Assembly: GCA_030789695.1 (NCBI GenBank)
Contig: CM061142.1
Span: 358,025,486 to 358,089,485, forward strand
DNA: 64,000 bases
Direction of reading: 5' to 3'
Origin: Scilla litardierei
Taxonomy: Eukaryota > Streptophyta > Magnoliopsida > Asparagales > Asparagaceae
Below the pieces are notes generated by a model. It made no database searches, had not been told where the DNA came from, and saw nothing but the letters and a program-made list of their open reading frames with translations. Position 1 is the first letter of the stretch. The number at the start of each line of letters is the position of its first letter. Made by a program: the position numbers and the translations under genes. Of this stretch, positions 55,539-64,000 are shown one piece after another.

Positions 55539-56190
55539 GTACCCATTAGTTGAGTAACCGTATAAGTTTTCATGTCATTACTTTCCTCGATGGCGAAGGT
55601 ACGCTTCTCCCAACAAGAAGGAAGTCCATCGATTATCTTCGAGACTTTCTCCTTTTGGGTGTAGGTCTTCCCAAGAGCTTCCAACTCGTTCGTGATGTCG
55701 ACGAATCGAGCATAATACTCTTTCATCTTTTCACCCTGCAGCATATGAAATAATTCGAAATCTTTATTCACGACCACGAGTTTAGAATCTCTTACCCGAC
55801 TCGTCCCTTCATGTAAGATGAGGAGGGAGTTCCATATTTGATATGCACTCTTACATGTGCATATCTTATTGAAGTCCTCGGGCTCCAATGCGCATTGCAA
55901 GGTGTTCATTGCCTTGGCATTACTTACCTCCGCGGGAGTCCACTTTGCGAAATCTTGTTCGGAGGGCTCGACGTACTCATTCATCGTGGCTCTCCAAAGT
56001 GAAGCACTCCGAAGGAACGTTTCCATTCGGCATTTCCAGTATCCGTAGTTGGTACCGTTGAAGGAGGGAGGCCTAGATGAAGATTGCCCTTCCAAAACTG
56101 AAGAAGCTCATTGACGATCCTTGAAGACATTGTAGTCGTTGTTTGTCATGGCTTTGACTTTGTAGCTTTAAACTTGGCTCTGATACCAAT

Positions 56191-57919
56191 TGAAGTGCCC
56201 TGTGGTAGCTACTGCACACGTACTAGAGGGGGGGGTGAATAGTACTTAAAATAATCAAGATAGTTATTCCTAATTATTGTGCAAGAAACAAACGACAATG
56301 CGGAATTAAACAACTATCAACAAGAAATAAACAACGCAAACAAAGTATGTTACTGGGTTCGGATCCACCCAAGTCTCCCCGACTTGTTCCCGGTGATCCT
56401 ACGTCCCAACCACCCGGATCCCCTCCGGATACCTAAGTTAGCAACCATAACTCAAGATTTCCACTATGAAATACTTGTGAAAAACCTTCACAAGTCAAAT
56501 CATACAAAAGACATGTGACTCCCACAAACCGGGATCACACCCTCTCTCACAACTGAGAGACACAATTCAAATACGATAGAAATGAAATAAACTCTTACCT
56601 TACAAAATCCTATGCCTTGAGTATACTTACCAAATTAGGGCAATGATGGATTTTGAGGAGAGAATGTCACCAAACCGAATCTCCACCAATAAGATCAGCG
56701 ATCGAAGGCAAGGATGGAGGATGGTGACTTTGGATCAAGCTCTTGGCTTGGAAGGCTCACAATGGAGAGAATCTCTCTTGAGGAAATGGCTCAAAGAGTT
56801 GAGGGATAGATTCTTGTGAGGAAGAGAAAGCTTTAGAATGGAGTTGAATAGCTTCTCTTAGATTTCTCCAAATCTCTAAAATGGCAGCCTTGGATCTTAT
56901 GAAAGAGCCCCTCCAACTATATATAGGATAGAGGAGAGAGAGAGAGAAAAACGTATCAAGAGAAACTCCAACGGCTCTTTTCTGAACCCAACTAGTCGGT
57001 CAAAGAACAACCACCGACCGACTAGTTCATCAACTAGTCGGTCGGTCAATCAATGTAGACCGACTAATGGAAGAACAGCTAAGAAGTCGAAGTACAGGCA
57101 ACGACAACTAGTCGGTCTAAGAAGAATTGTCGACTGACTAGTTTCACAACTAGTCGGTCGGTGAATGATCTTTGACCGACTAATGTCGAAATAGAATAAG
57201 TTGACTTCAAGATGACTTAGTCGGTTTAAGAACAAATGCTGGCCGACTAGTTTCTCAACTAGTCGGTCGGTAAACATTCTTTGACCGACTAACTCGAAAC
57301 AGTAGCTCAGGCTGAAAATGACTGTACACAACTAGTCGGTCTAAGAAGGATTGCTGACCGACTAGATCGTCATCTAGTCGGTCGGTGACTCTTCTTTGAC
57401 TGACTAACTGTAGTCATAGAAAAAGCTGAATTAGAGAAGGCAAACTAGTCGGTTTAAGTAGAGTTTCCGACCGACTAGATCGTCATCTAGTCGGTTGGTG
57501 ATTCTTCTTGAACCAACTAACATGCACAAGAAGCCGAGGGAAGAAGCGATAGGCTTCGGGAATGTTTCTAATGGCTTCTATGATAATCCTAGCTCTAAGA
57601 TATGAGAGAAATGAAGTATATAATGTAAGTCCTACTCAAGGCTTAACATTCTAATCTATGAAGTAAGAAGACTATAAAATAAACCTTACAAGCCGTCTTC
57701 AAAGCTTCAATCTTCATTCCTCTTGACTTCAATAAAACTCCTTGAGCTTCAACGAAGCTCCAGGCACGATCACGCGTATTGAGAAGTCTTGAGACGTCGC
57801 TTTTGATGTTCGTATTCTTTTGGCGACGATCTCCATAACTGCGCTCACAAATAAGTTAGTATACATTATTTATGTTTGCTCATCATCCAAAACCAAATCT
57901 GGGGAATCAATACACAACA
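56191..57919 (-). repeat. 5' LTR of element C
   Basis: 1729 bp, colinear with the 3' LTR. The length difference comes from TA and GA microsatellite units near the TATA box (about 56918-56947). Confidence 0.95.
56991..57520 (-). promoter_or_regulatory. Palindrome array of element C (5' LTR copy)
   Basis: Same ten pairs and registers as the 3' LTR. Substitutions inside core words include C-to-T changes of CCGAC to CTGAC at two sites. Confidence 0.9.
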
Positions 57920-58657
57920 ATAATTACCTTGGAAACTCTATGAACAACATCATGTATATCAGTAGCATCCCCAAAAGACTGGATCAAACTCCCAAATAGC
58001 ACCGTCATGAAGGGCAATGCAGCCCCATTCGCCATGGCTCCGGCTGTGCCGCCGATCATAAGGAGCACATCCGTGGAGTCGGCAAACGCAAACAGCTTGT
58101 AGAATGGAACCGTGTATTGGGCCTCATCCTTCTTCTCCTCCCCACCATCAGCTGCCTCTTTTTATCGCCGGACTAGAATTGCTAGAGGAAGCCTCGTTGG
58201 ATCCATTGTTGCCTTCGGCCATCTCGTCGGTTGACAGACAGATTCTATCCTTCTCTTCTTCCTTCCCCAAAACCATGCTTTTTAGTCTGCCATGAGGAAC
58301 GAACGAGATGAGTAACGAGAACAAGAACATCACTATCATTAGATTGCATTAATGGAACCAAACAAGAGAACAGAAGAAGAAACACGTATCCAAAAATTGA
58401 AGGTTACCTGTTGTCATGACACACAGAACAAATGATAATAGCAAAGAATGCATTGAGGGGGAAAAACAAGAAGCATAAATATAACTAATCATTTGATAAA
58501 GCTTTTAACTAAACTTTATATGGCTTGCAGAGATGAACCAATGATGACCCATCAACAAACTAGAATTAAGTAAAAGGCAAACAAGAAAACTACAGGTGAC
58601 AATGAAATTGATCATCAAAAATCTATTGACGATGAGCATACATTCTGATATGATACG

Positions 58658-58768
58658 GACCACCATAGCAACTGATGGAATAGCAAGCTTGATGAAGTTG
58701 TAAACATCATGCAGTGCCTCCTTCGAGAATCCAGTCCATGTAGTCTTGCACGTAAGCGACAGCCTCAC
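58658..58768 (-). pseudogene. MATE (DTX) transporter exon fragment
   Basis: The minus-strand peptide LSLTCKTTWTGFSKEALHDV continues YNFIKLAIPSVAMV. This is the conserved block of plant MATE efflux carriers (…TWTGFSxEALxDLxxFLKLAIPSAVMVC…) near the first transmembrane segments of the central region. Similarity stops at SVAMV. No neighbouring MATE exon was found. It lies about 430 bp upstream of the ABCB start on the same strand, so it is a separate gene relic. Confidence 0.72.
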
Positions 58769-59055
58769 ATTAATAATTTTTTAAATGTAAATATAACACA
58801 CATATATTGCAAATATCTGCATGGTAAGCGCTGAAAATAATTTGAATAGAGGCCATTGATGATTACATAAACAAATTCAATTAACAAGCATTCCTACGAA
58901 CGATTTCACAAAACTAACCAAGTCACCAACCACAATTTAGTAATCAGTGCATACATATATTCAGCAATCACAAAATGAAAACTATTACTTATCACCTTAA
59001 TTGGTTAAGATCTGGATGTACCTTCCGAAGCAAATATAGTTCAAGGAGTGATACC
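58769..59055. other. Unassigned flank between MATE fragment and LTR
   Basis: AT-rich sequence with no recognised feature. The stretch 58340-58657, on the other side of the MATE fragment, is similarly featureless apart from likely ABCB 5' UTR at 58223-58340. Confidence 0.4.
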
Positions 59056-60913
59056 TGACCGGTGCCCCGTTTACGGTTTGGGCGCGGTGTCGTTTTACCG
59101 CAAGTGCACGGTTAGTGTAGGGTGCGGGTTTATCGAACTCAGGGAGGTGGATGGCTTGAATGGCTACTAGCCTCGCCTAGGTTGTGTGCTAGCTACGCGG
59201 ATAATATGGGTGGAAATGTAGAAATAAAGAGAAGAGATAAAAAGACACGAAATGAATCCCCGCTAACACGGGCTAGAGTATACATGACACTTGGTATTTG
59301 ACTTGACCCAGGGTGAGACATTGCCCCAAAAGGTAGTACCTAGCGTCCATGGCCTGATATTCCGGTCGATGCCTAGTACGCTAGGTCTACCCAGTTTCGG
59401 ACGGTGGGCATTCCCATGTCCATTAACACCTTCCGTAACCGGGAGCATTAAGGCCACAATGATAACTCCCAACATTTCGTCCAAGCCGTTCCCACGTGCG
59501 AGGACTCGATGTCTACGCTAGGGGTGTGAGCTATGTCTAGGGAGTCAACCGCCAAGTTTATTCCCCCTTGGCCCGACGGTCAAAGGCGGTCTTTCTCCCG
59601 CCAATGACAATGAAACACCCCCGCGTAACCGTAATGGCCAAATAGGTCGAATGTGATTTCTAGCAATACATCGAAGCGGATCTTGACTGGACAAGACACT
59701 GGACCCCAATCCCCAACACAACTAGTGTGTTGCCATACAAATTGGACTCAGATTGCTAGAAATCCCCATTGACACATTTCATCAAACACATACCATGCAA
59801 TCAAGTCAAATGAAACAACCCAAGCATCAATCCTCCCCTAACCCGTATTAGGGTTCATTAATACTACTCAATGGTGAAGAACATAAAAATAAGCAACACA
59901 AAAGACATACAAACGTTCACCATCAAGCAAAATAAACACAATACAAAACAATTGTAAACAAGAGAAAGAAATACTTATCTCGCGTTTGAATCTTCAATCC
60001 ATTACAATATTTATTAGAAGATAAAACCTAATCTAATCTAACCTAAAACTCCCAAGAAATGAGAGTGAAGCTGCTGAAAAAAATGGTGGAAGATCATCCA
60101 CAAGTCGTGCCCCAACGTCTCTTTATAAGCCCCCTCAAAGCCCTCACTTTTTGGGTCCACAAACCAAGCAAAACTGTCAAAACAGGCCCACCCGATCGGG
60201 TGGAAGTTCACCCGATCAGGTGGAAATAAACAGAGACTAAACAGCTAAAATTTGGCTCACCCGGACGGCCACCCGGACACCAACCGATCGGTTGATCTGA
60301 AAATCCAGACAGCATCCCATTTCAGCACACAGCTGCGCTCAGAAAATTCTAGAAAAATGTAGAAAAATCGGATTTGGGCATGCGACCTATCGTTAGAAAT
60401 CTAACGAAAATGCCGACGCTAGAAAAATAAAAGAGCACCCAAAATACCTCTGGAATGATAGCAGATCTTCAATGAATGCATCAACAACACGTGAAAGGTG
60501 AAGAAAAGGCCACCTGATCGGTTGAAACATCAACCGATCGGGTGAGCTGCTTTGCATTGGCCATCGGGCTTCAGAAGCTTCAACCGGGCACTGAGGTGAG
60601 CGGGTGGCATGACCGGATCGTCGTTTGTTGATTTTCAGCTTTAGATGAACCGATCGGGTGAGATGTCACCCGATCGGTTGGAATTCAGCTTTAAATAGAC
60701 AGAGAGCTCTGTCGATCTCACCCGATCACTGAACCGATCGGGTGAGCTGCTCTTCTCTTCAGCTCCTATCCAGGTCGGATACGCGTGCATTAACCGATCG
60801 GGTGGCTCTGTCCACCCGATCGGTTGAGGGCTGAAATATGGTTTCTTCGTCGTTTGGCCCTCTGGATCGCGCGCGACTCCTCCCGTTGCTTCGGGGACTC
60901 ATGATATCTTCTT
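59056..60913 (-). repeat. Gypsy (Tat/Athila-like) LTR, interrupted by element D
   Basis: On the minus strand the sequence ends CTTGCGGTAAAACGACACCG...GGGGCACCGGTCA, like the CTTGCGGTGAGTCG... end of the LTR at 8878. TTATAAAG at about 60123-60128 is a candidate TATA box and a palindrome array lies upstream of it. The 5' part of the LTR (beyond 60913) is displaced by element D. No primer-binding site is recognised, so it may be a solo LTR. Confidence 0.55.
60190..60825 (-). promoter_or_regulatory. Palindrome array ACCCGATCGGGT / AACCGATCGGTT, mostly 20-bp register
   Basis: Words start at 60190/60210, 60259/60282, 60512/60532, 60649/60669, 60720/60732 and 60792/60814. Three pairs are exactly 20 bp; the others are 23, 12 and 22. 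On the minus strand the array ends about 62 bp before the TATA box. Confidence 0.75.
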
Positions 60914-62706
60914 TGTTGAGTATTGGACTTCTCCCTATTTGGTGTTAATGATGAGCAAACATAAATACTTGTGACTAATCCCCTATTTTGTAGTTAATCC
61001 ATTACCTAAGCTTATTGTGAAGATCAACTAGCAATGGATGACTCACATACATCATTGAAGGCAAATGACATGAATTGGATGATCGTAGATTGATGATTGA
61101 AGCTCCGTAAAGACTTCAAGCTCATACGATGGAAAGAAGAGATTATTCGTCAATGTAATTTTTTCTTTTATCTCTTCAAGTATGTAGCTTAGAAGTAGAA
61201 CTTTGATGGAGCACTCACACACATCTACACTCTGTCATAGGACATCATTAGACCTTTGTCCTTTGATCCCAATTCAATTCTCTTTTGTTTGTGCTAGGAT
61301 TGTTTATAACAGCCGACTGTTTAACAGTTTACAGTCGCCTGTCTCAAAAACAGTCGACTGTGTTTTGTTCTACAGTCGCCTGTTATGCACAGACTATTAC
61401 AATATAGTTTTGGGCCTTCTCTGATTATTTCGCACAGGCTACTGTTGAACAATTCACAGGCGCCTGTCCTAGTGACAGTCGACTGTGTATTGTAAATCAG
61501 TCGCCTGTCTCTCCTTGCCTAAACTCTATTTGATCTGATTTCTACAGCCAGTCGACTTATGCTGTATATACAGTTGACTGTCTATACTGCAACAGTCGCC
61601 TGTCTGTAAGTCATTTCTTTGACTCAGCTCTCTGGAAATTTCTCTTGCTTTTGACAGTCGTCTGTTTAAGGTTTTAAAGTCGCCTGCTCTGATTAACAGT
61701 CGACTGTATTACTTGAATCAGTCGTCTGTCCAGTATCTTGTGAGATTTCCAGTATTTGTCTAACTTACTTTTCTCTCGGTCAGTCACCTGTCGAAGAAAT
61801 TTCAGTTGCCTATTCTTTTAACAGACGACTGTCTTTGCTTCATCAGTCGACTGTCCACGTGGTAAGTTACCGTTATGAATTCTCACCTACCCTTGCTGAC
61901 TGTGCAACGTTCGACTGTGGATTGTTCAACAGTCGACTTTCGCGAGTTCAGATTATATCCGTTGAGATTTTTCTCACGGATTTCAATTGGGTTTTTGCCT
62001 AAACTGTTTTGCGGATTTGAGAAAGCTATAAATAGAGCTTCTACTATTTCATTGGAAAATTACTCATTCATTGCAAAATCTCTCAAGATTTCATTTCTAA
62101 AGATCAAAGCTCTCAAATCCAAAGCCCTAAGTATTTCCTAATCTTGTTCTCTTGATCTCCAACCTAGAACCAAAGATTGATCTTCTAGGCAATTGGTGCA
62201 GTCAAGAGAAAGGGCTTTCTTCTCTCTTCCAAGAGAGTTCTTCAACACACATCACACTTCTCCTTCAAGTTCTACTTCAAAGCATAGGTGATTGTAAGTG
62301 TTGCTTTCATATTTCATAACTTTCGTTATTTGAATTGTGCTCTCGGTTGTGAGAGTGGTTTTGCTTGCTCCCTGGTTGTGGGAGTTAAGGACATCGATTG
62401 TATTCGATTGCACTTGTAGGGTTGCTACAAGTGGGCTTTAAGTAAACCTCAAGTTAGGGTTCTAACTTGAGTATCCAATGGTATCCGGGTGGTAGGGACG
62501 TAGGATTATCGGGAACAAGTCGGGGGTTGACTTGGGTAATCCGAACCCTTAAAACATCTTTGTGTTTGAGTGTGTTTCTCTTTGGGTCGTTTTTCTATTA
62601 CGCACTATTTGTTGGATTGCATTTTATTTGGCGTAAATTCCTTTAAATTTGCATAAACACTATTCAACCCCCTTCTAGTGTTTTACCCATAGACAGGGTC
62701 CTTACA
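60914..62706 (+). repeat. 5' LTR of element D
   Basis: 1793 bp; TATAAATA at 62027-62034. The array of CAGTCGACTG-type words lies upstream of the TATA box; a U5 block shared with element C lies downstream. Confidence 0.92.
61310..61939 (+). promoter_or_regulatory. Palindrome array of element D (CAGTCGACTG / CAGTCGCCTG), exact 22-bp register
   Basis: Word starts: 61310, 61332, 61351, 61373; 61435, 61457, 61476, 61498; 61549, 61571, 61593; 61655, 61677, 61697, 61719; 61781, 61803, 61822, 61844; 61908, 61930. All eleven within-pair intervals are 22 bp; pair-to-pair offset inside a module is 41-42 bp. Complete modules have four sites and begin every 106-126 bp. The array ends about 88 bp before the TATA box. 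Confidence 0.92.
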
Positions 62707-62720
62707 ATTGGTATCAGAGC
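62707..62720 (+). promoter_or_regulatory. Primer-binding site of element D
   Basis: ATTGGTATCAGAGC directly after the LTR; TGGTATCAGAGC is the standard initiator-tRNA-Met-complementary site of plant Copia elements. Confidence 0.93.
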
Positions 62721-62734
62721 GCAATGTTTTATCT

Positions 62735-64000
62735 ATGTCATCCAACAACAACGTTCCTCCGCCGCTTACGTACAACAATCACGACCGTGATGGAGCATCC
62801 ACACTTTTCGAAGGTCAATCTACGGTACGTCCTCCACGTTTCAATGGTACTAATTTTGGCTATTGAAAGTGTAGGATGGAGACATTCCTTATGAGTGCTT
62901 CTCTTTGGAGAACTCTCCAGAAGGAGTATGTCAACCCACCGAAGAGGATTTCGAGAAATGGACGACTTCCGAGAAGTCCGCCGAAGTCAACAACGCTAAA
63001 GCAATAAACGCTCTTCATTGTGCGTTGGACCCGAATGAGTTCAACAAGATATGCACATGTAAGAGTACATATCAAATTTGGAACCATCTCATCGTTACCC
63101 ACGAGGGAACGAATAAGGTAAAGCTTTCAAAGTTATATGTTGCCGTGCAAAACTTCGACTTGTTCCATATGCAGGAAAATGAGAGCATTGCGTCGATGTA
63201 CGGACGCTTTACCGACATCACAAATGAATTGGAAGCCCTTGGCCAAATCTACACCGAACCTGAAAAGGTAAGGAAGATCATCATGTGGATGACCTCCAAA
63301 TGGGAAAGAAGAGCAATCGCCATTGAGGAGGTCAATGACTTGAAGATCTACACCGTGGTGAATCTCATCGGGACTCTTATGTCTTACGAAGTATGACGAG
63401 ATAACCGATTGAAGATTCGAGCCATGATGAATCCCTCAGAGGCCAAGAAGAAAGCTTTGGCATTCAACGCCAATTCATCATCCTCCGAAAGTGATGAATC
63501 CGAGAACGAGATGGATTTGGGAGAAATGGCCCAAATGGCGAAGAAGTTCCAACGCTTCTTCCGCAAAGGTAAATTTCCCTCAAACAAACGTTTTGAGTCT
63601 ACTAATGCTACTTCCTCTCTTTGTTATAAGTGTAATAAGCCAGGACACATCAAGAGGGATTGTCCAATGCTAAACAACAAAGAAAAATGGAAGGCACCAA
63701 AGTACCACAAGTCCGACAAGAACAAGAGAGACAAGAAGAAAGGACTCGTAGGTACCTTTGATGACTCAAGTGATGACTCATCAAGCGATTCCGATGATGA
63801 GAAGGGTGAGAGCGCCCACATGTGTTTCATGGCACTTGAAGACCCACTCTCGGATGAGAGTGATTCCGACACGGATGACACCGAGGTAACAATGGATGAA
63901 CTTCGTATAGCTAATGAAGAACTTTTTGCTAAATACCAATCTTTAATGATTAAATACACTAGCTTAAAGAAATCAAATATTAGCAAGTTATCCATTCCAT
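62735..64000 (+). pseudogene. Gag of element D, two stops and one frameshift
   Basis: ATG 62735 opens a frame with in-frame TGA at 62864-62866 (codon 44, where relatives have Trp). A one-base shift lies near 62931-62940 and a second TGA at 63394-63396. After it the frame is open to the window end. The UBN2-type domain (EVNNAKAINALHCALDPNEF, EFNKICTCKSTYQIWN), the knuckle CYKCNKPGHIKRDC and an acidic Ser/Asp-rich region are colinear with gag of element C. Confidence 0.88.

Larger units (their letters stand above)
46808..56149 (-). pseudogene. Gag of element C, one premature stop and split by a 7.1-kb insertion
   Basis: The minus-strand ATG is at 56149, just after the primer-binding site. Codon 14 is TGA (56110-56108). 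The frame then stays open to 55539, is interrupted by the Gypsy element, and resumes in phase at 48389 to the TAG at 46808. Without the insertion the frame is 731 codons. The N-terminal part is a UBN2/Copia gag domain (NGTNYGYWKCRMETFL, AKAMNTLQCALEPEDFNKIC). Then come a zinc knuckle CYKCNKPGHIKPDC, Lys-rich and acidic linkers, a coiled-coil-like stretch (about 47880-47470) and a His/Pro-rich tail. It would package element RNA. Pol does not follow. Confidence 0.88.
43976..57919 (-). mobile_element. Complete Sirevirus-like gag-only retrotransposon C, TSD ATAAT, with nested Gypsy element
   Basis: LTRs at 56191-57919 (5') and 43976-45710 (3') are flanked by ATAAT at 57920-57924 and 43971-43975. 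On the minus strand the element has a primer-binding site (ATTGGTATCAGAGCC, 56190-56176), one gag ORF, no pol, and several GGGGGAG tracts before the 3' LTR. Multiple polypurine tracts plus LTR type place it with Sireviruses. Lacking pol, it must have moved with enzymes from a relative. About 24 substitutions separate the two LTRs (about 1.4%). A Gypsy element (48395-55538) split its gag after insertion. Without it the element is about 6.8 kb. Confidence 0.93.
43665..58222 (-). pseudogene. ABCB (P-glycoprotein/MDR-type) transporter, exons 1-3 only
   Basis: Minus-strand exon 1 (58222-57928) begins MAEGNNGSNEASSS and contains [20 protein letters not shown] and [20 protein letters not shown]. Exon 2 (43897-43843) gives VCYEFVYLAVGSGVASFL. 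Exon 3 (43740-43665) gives VACWMATGESHMARIRNLYL. These match the start of transmembrane domain 1 of plant ABCB exporters, and all borders are GT-AG with matching phases. One extra A in the T-run at 58159-58163 shifts the frame in exon 1. The ATP-binding cassettes and all later exons are missing. Intron 1 now holds the 13.9-kb retrotransposon nest; intron 2 is 102 bp. The gene is a 5' relic. Confidence 0.88.
60914..64000 (+). mobile_element. Sirevirus D: 5' LTR, primer-binding site and broken gag (3' part outside window)
   Basis: The LTR (60914-62706) starts TGTTGAGTATTGG, similar to TGTTGTGTATTGA of element C, and ends GGTCCTTACA. It is followed by ATTGGTATCAGAGC (62707-62720), complementary to initiator tRNA-Met as in most Copia elements, and by a gag pseudogene. 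The U5 block around 62454-62560 is clearly homologous to that of element C. The rest lies beyond the window. Confidence 0.92.

Overview
The window is flowering-plant nuclear DNA. It holds one spliced BELL/TALE homeobox gene, relics of three other plant gene families (ABCB transporter, MATE transporter, cytochrome P450), and otherwise a dense nest of plant LTR retrotransposons and DNA transposons. I cannot name the species from sequence alone. All boundaries, repeat registers and divergences below were read by eye.

Layout. 1-6419 (+): 3' part of a Sirevirus-type Copia element (intact partial pol, broken env-like ORF, multiple polypurine tracts, 1350-bp LTR). It sits inside a second Sirevirus-like LTR (remainder 6420-8052), which abuts a minus-strand Ty3/Gypsy Tat/Athila-like element (8053-10610). 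10961-13506: solo LTR. 13756-13962: P450 fragment. 14086-23697 (-): complete 9.6-kb Gypsy element without pol (TSD ACTTC), inserted in what looks like another Tat/Athila-like LTR (about 13983 to 24990). 25051-25532: probable antisense-ORF remnant. 27559-33571 (+): four-exon BELL gene of 551 codons whose 3.5-kb intron 2 holds a SINE, two Helitron-like ends, a fold-back element and a Mutator-like element with a 9-bp TSD. 34031-38419 (-): degenerate Copia element cut at its gag end by another LTR-like sequence (38420 on). 41869-42430: CACTA-like end made of reiterated hairpins. 43665-58222 (-): ABCB exons 1-3, with intron 1 enlarged from about 81 bp to about 14 kb by a Sirevirus-like gag-only element (43976-57919, TSD ATAAT). 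A Tat-type Gypsy element (48395-55538, TSD GTACC) is itself inserted in that element's gag. 58658-58768: MATE exon fragment. 59056-60913 (-): Gypsy-like LTR. 60914-64000 (+): 5' LTR, primer-binding site and broken gag of another Sirevirus.

Main observation. At least eight LTR families in this window, from both Copia and Gypsy, carry an array of CpG-centred palindromic 10-16-mers spaced 20-22 bp apart, about two helical turns. In the seven LTRs where I could place a TATA box, the array ends about 50-105 bp upstream of it. Each family uses a different palindrome, but the geometry is kept. In the two Sireviruses with related U5 regions (43976-57919 and 60914 onward) the words differ, yet both have modules of four sites (about 22-20-22 bp) reiterated five times at about 105-125 bp. 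This looks like a fast-evolving promoter module under geometric constraint and is the strongest candidate here for an under-described system.
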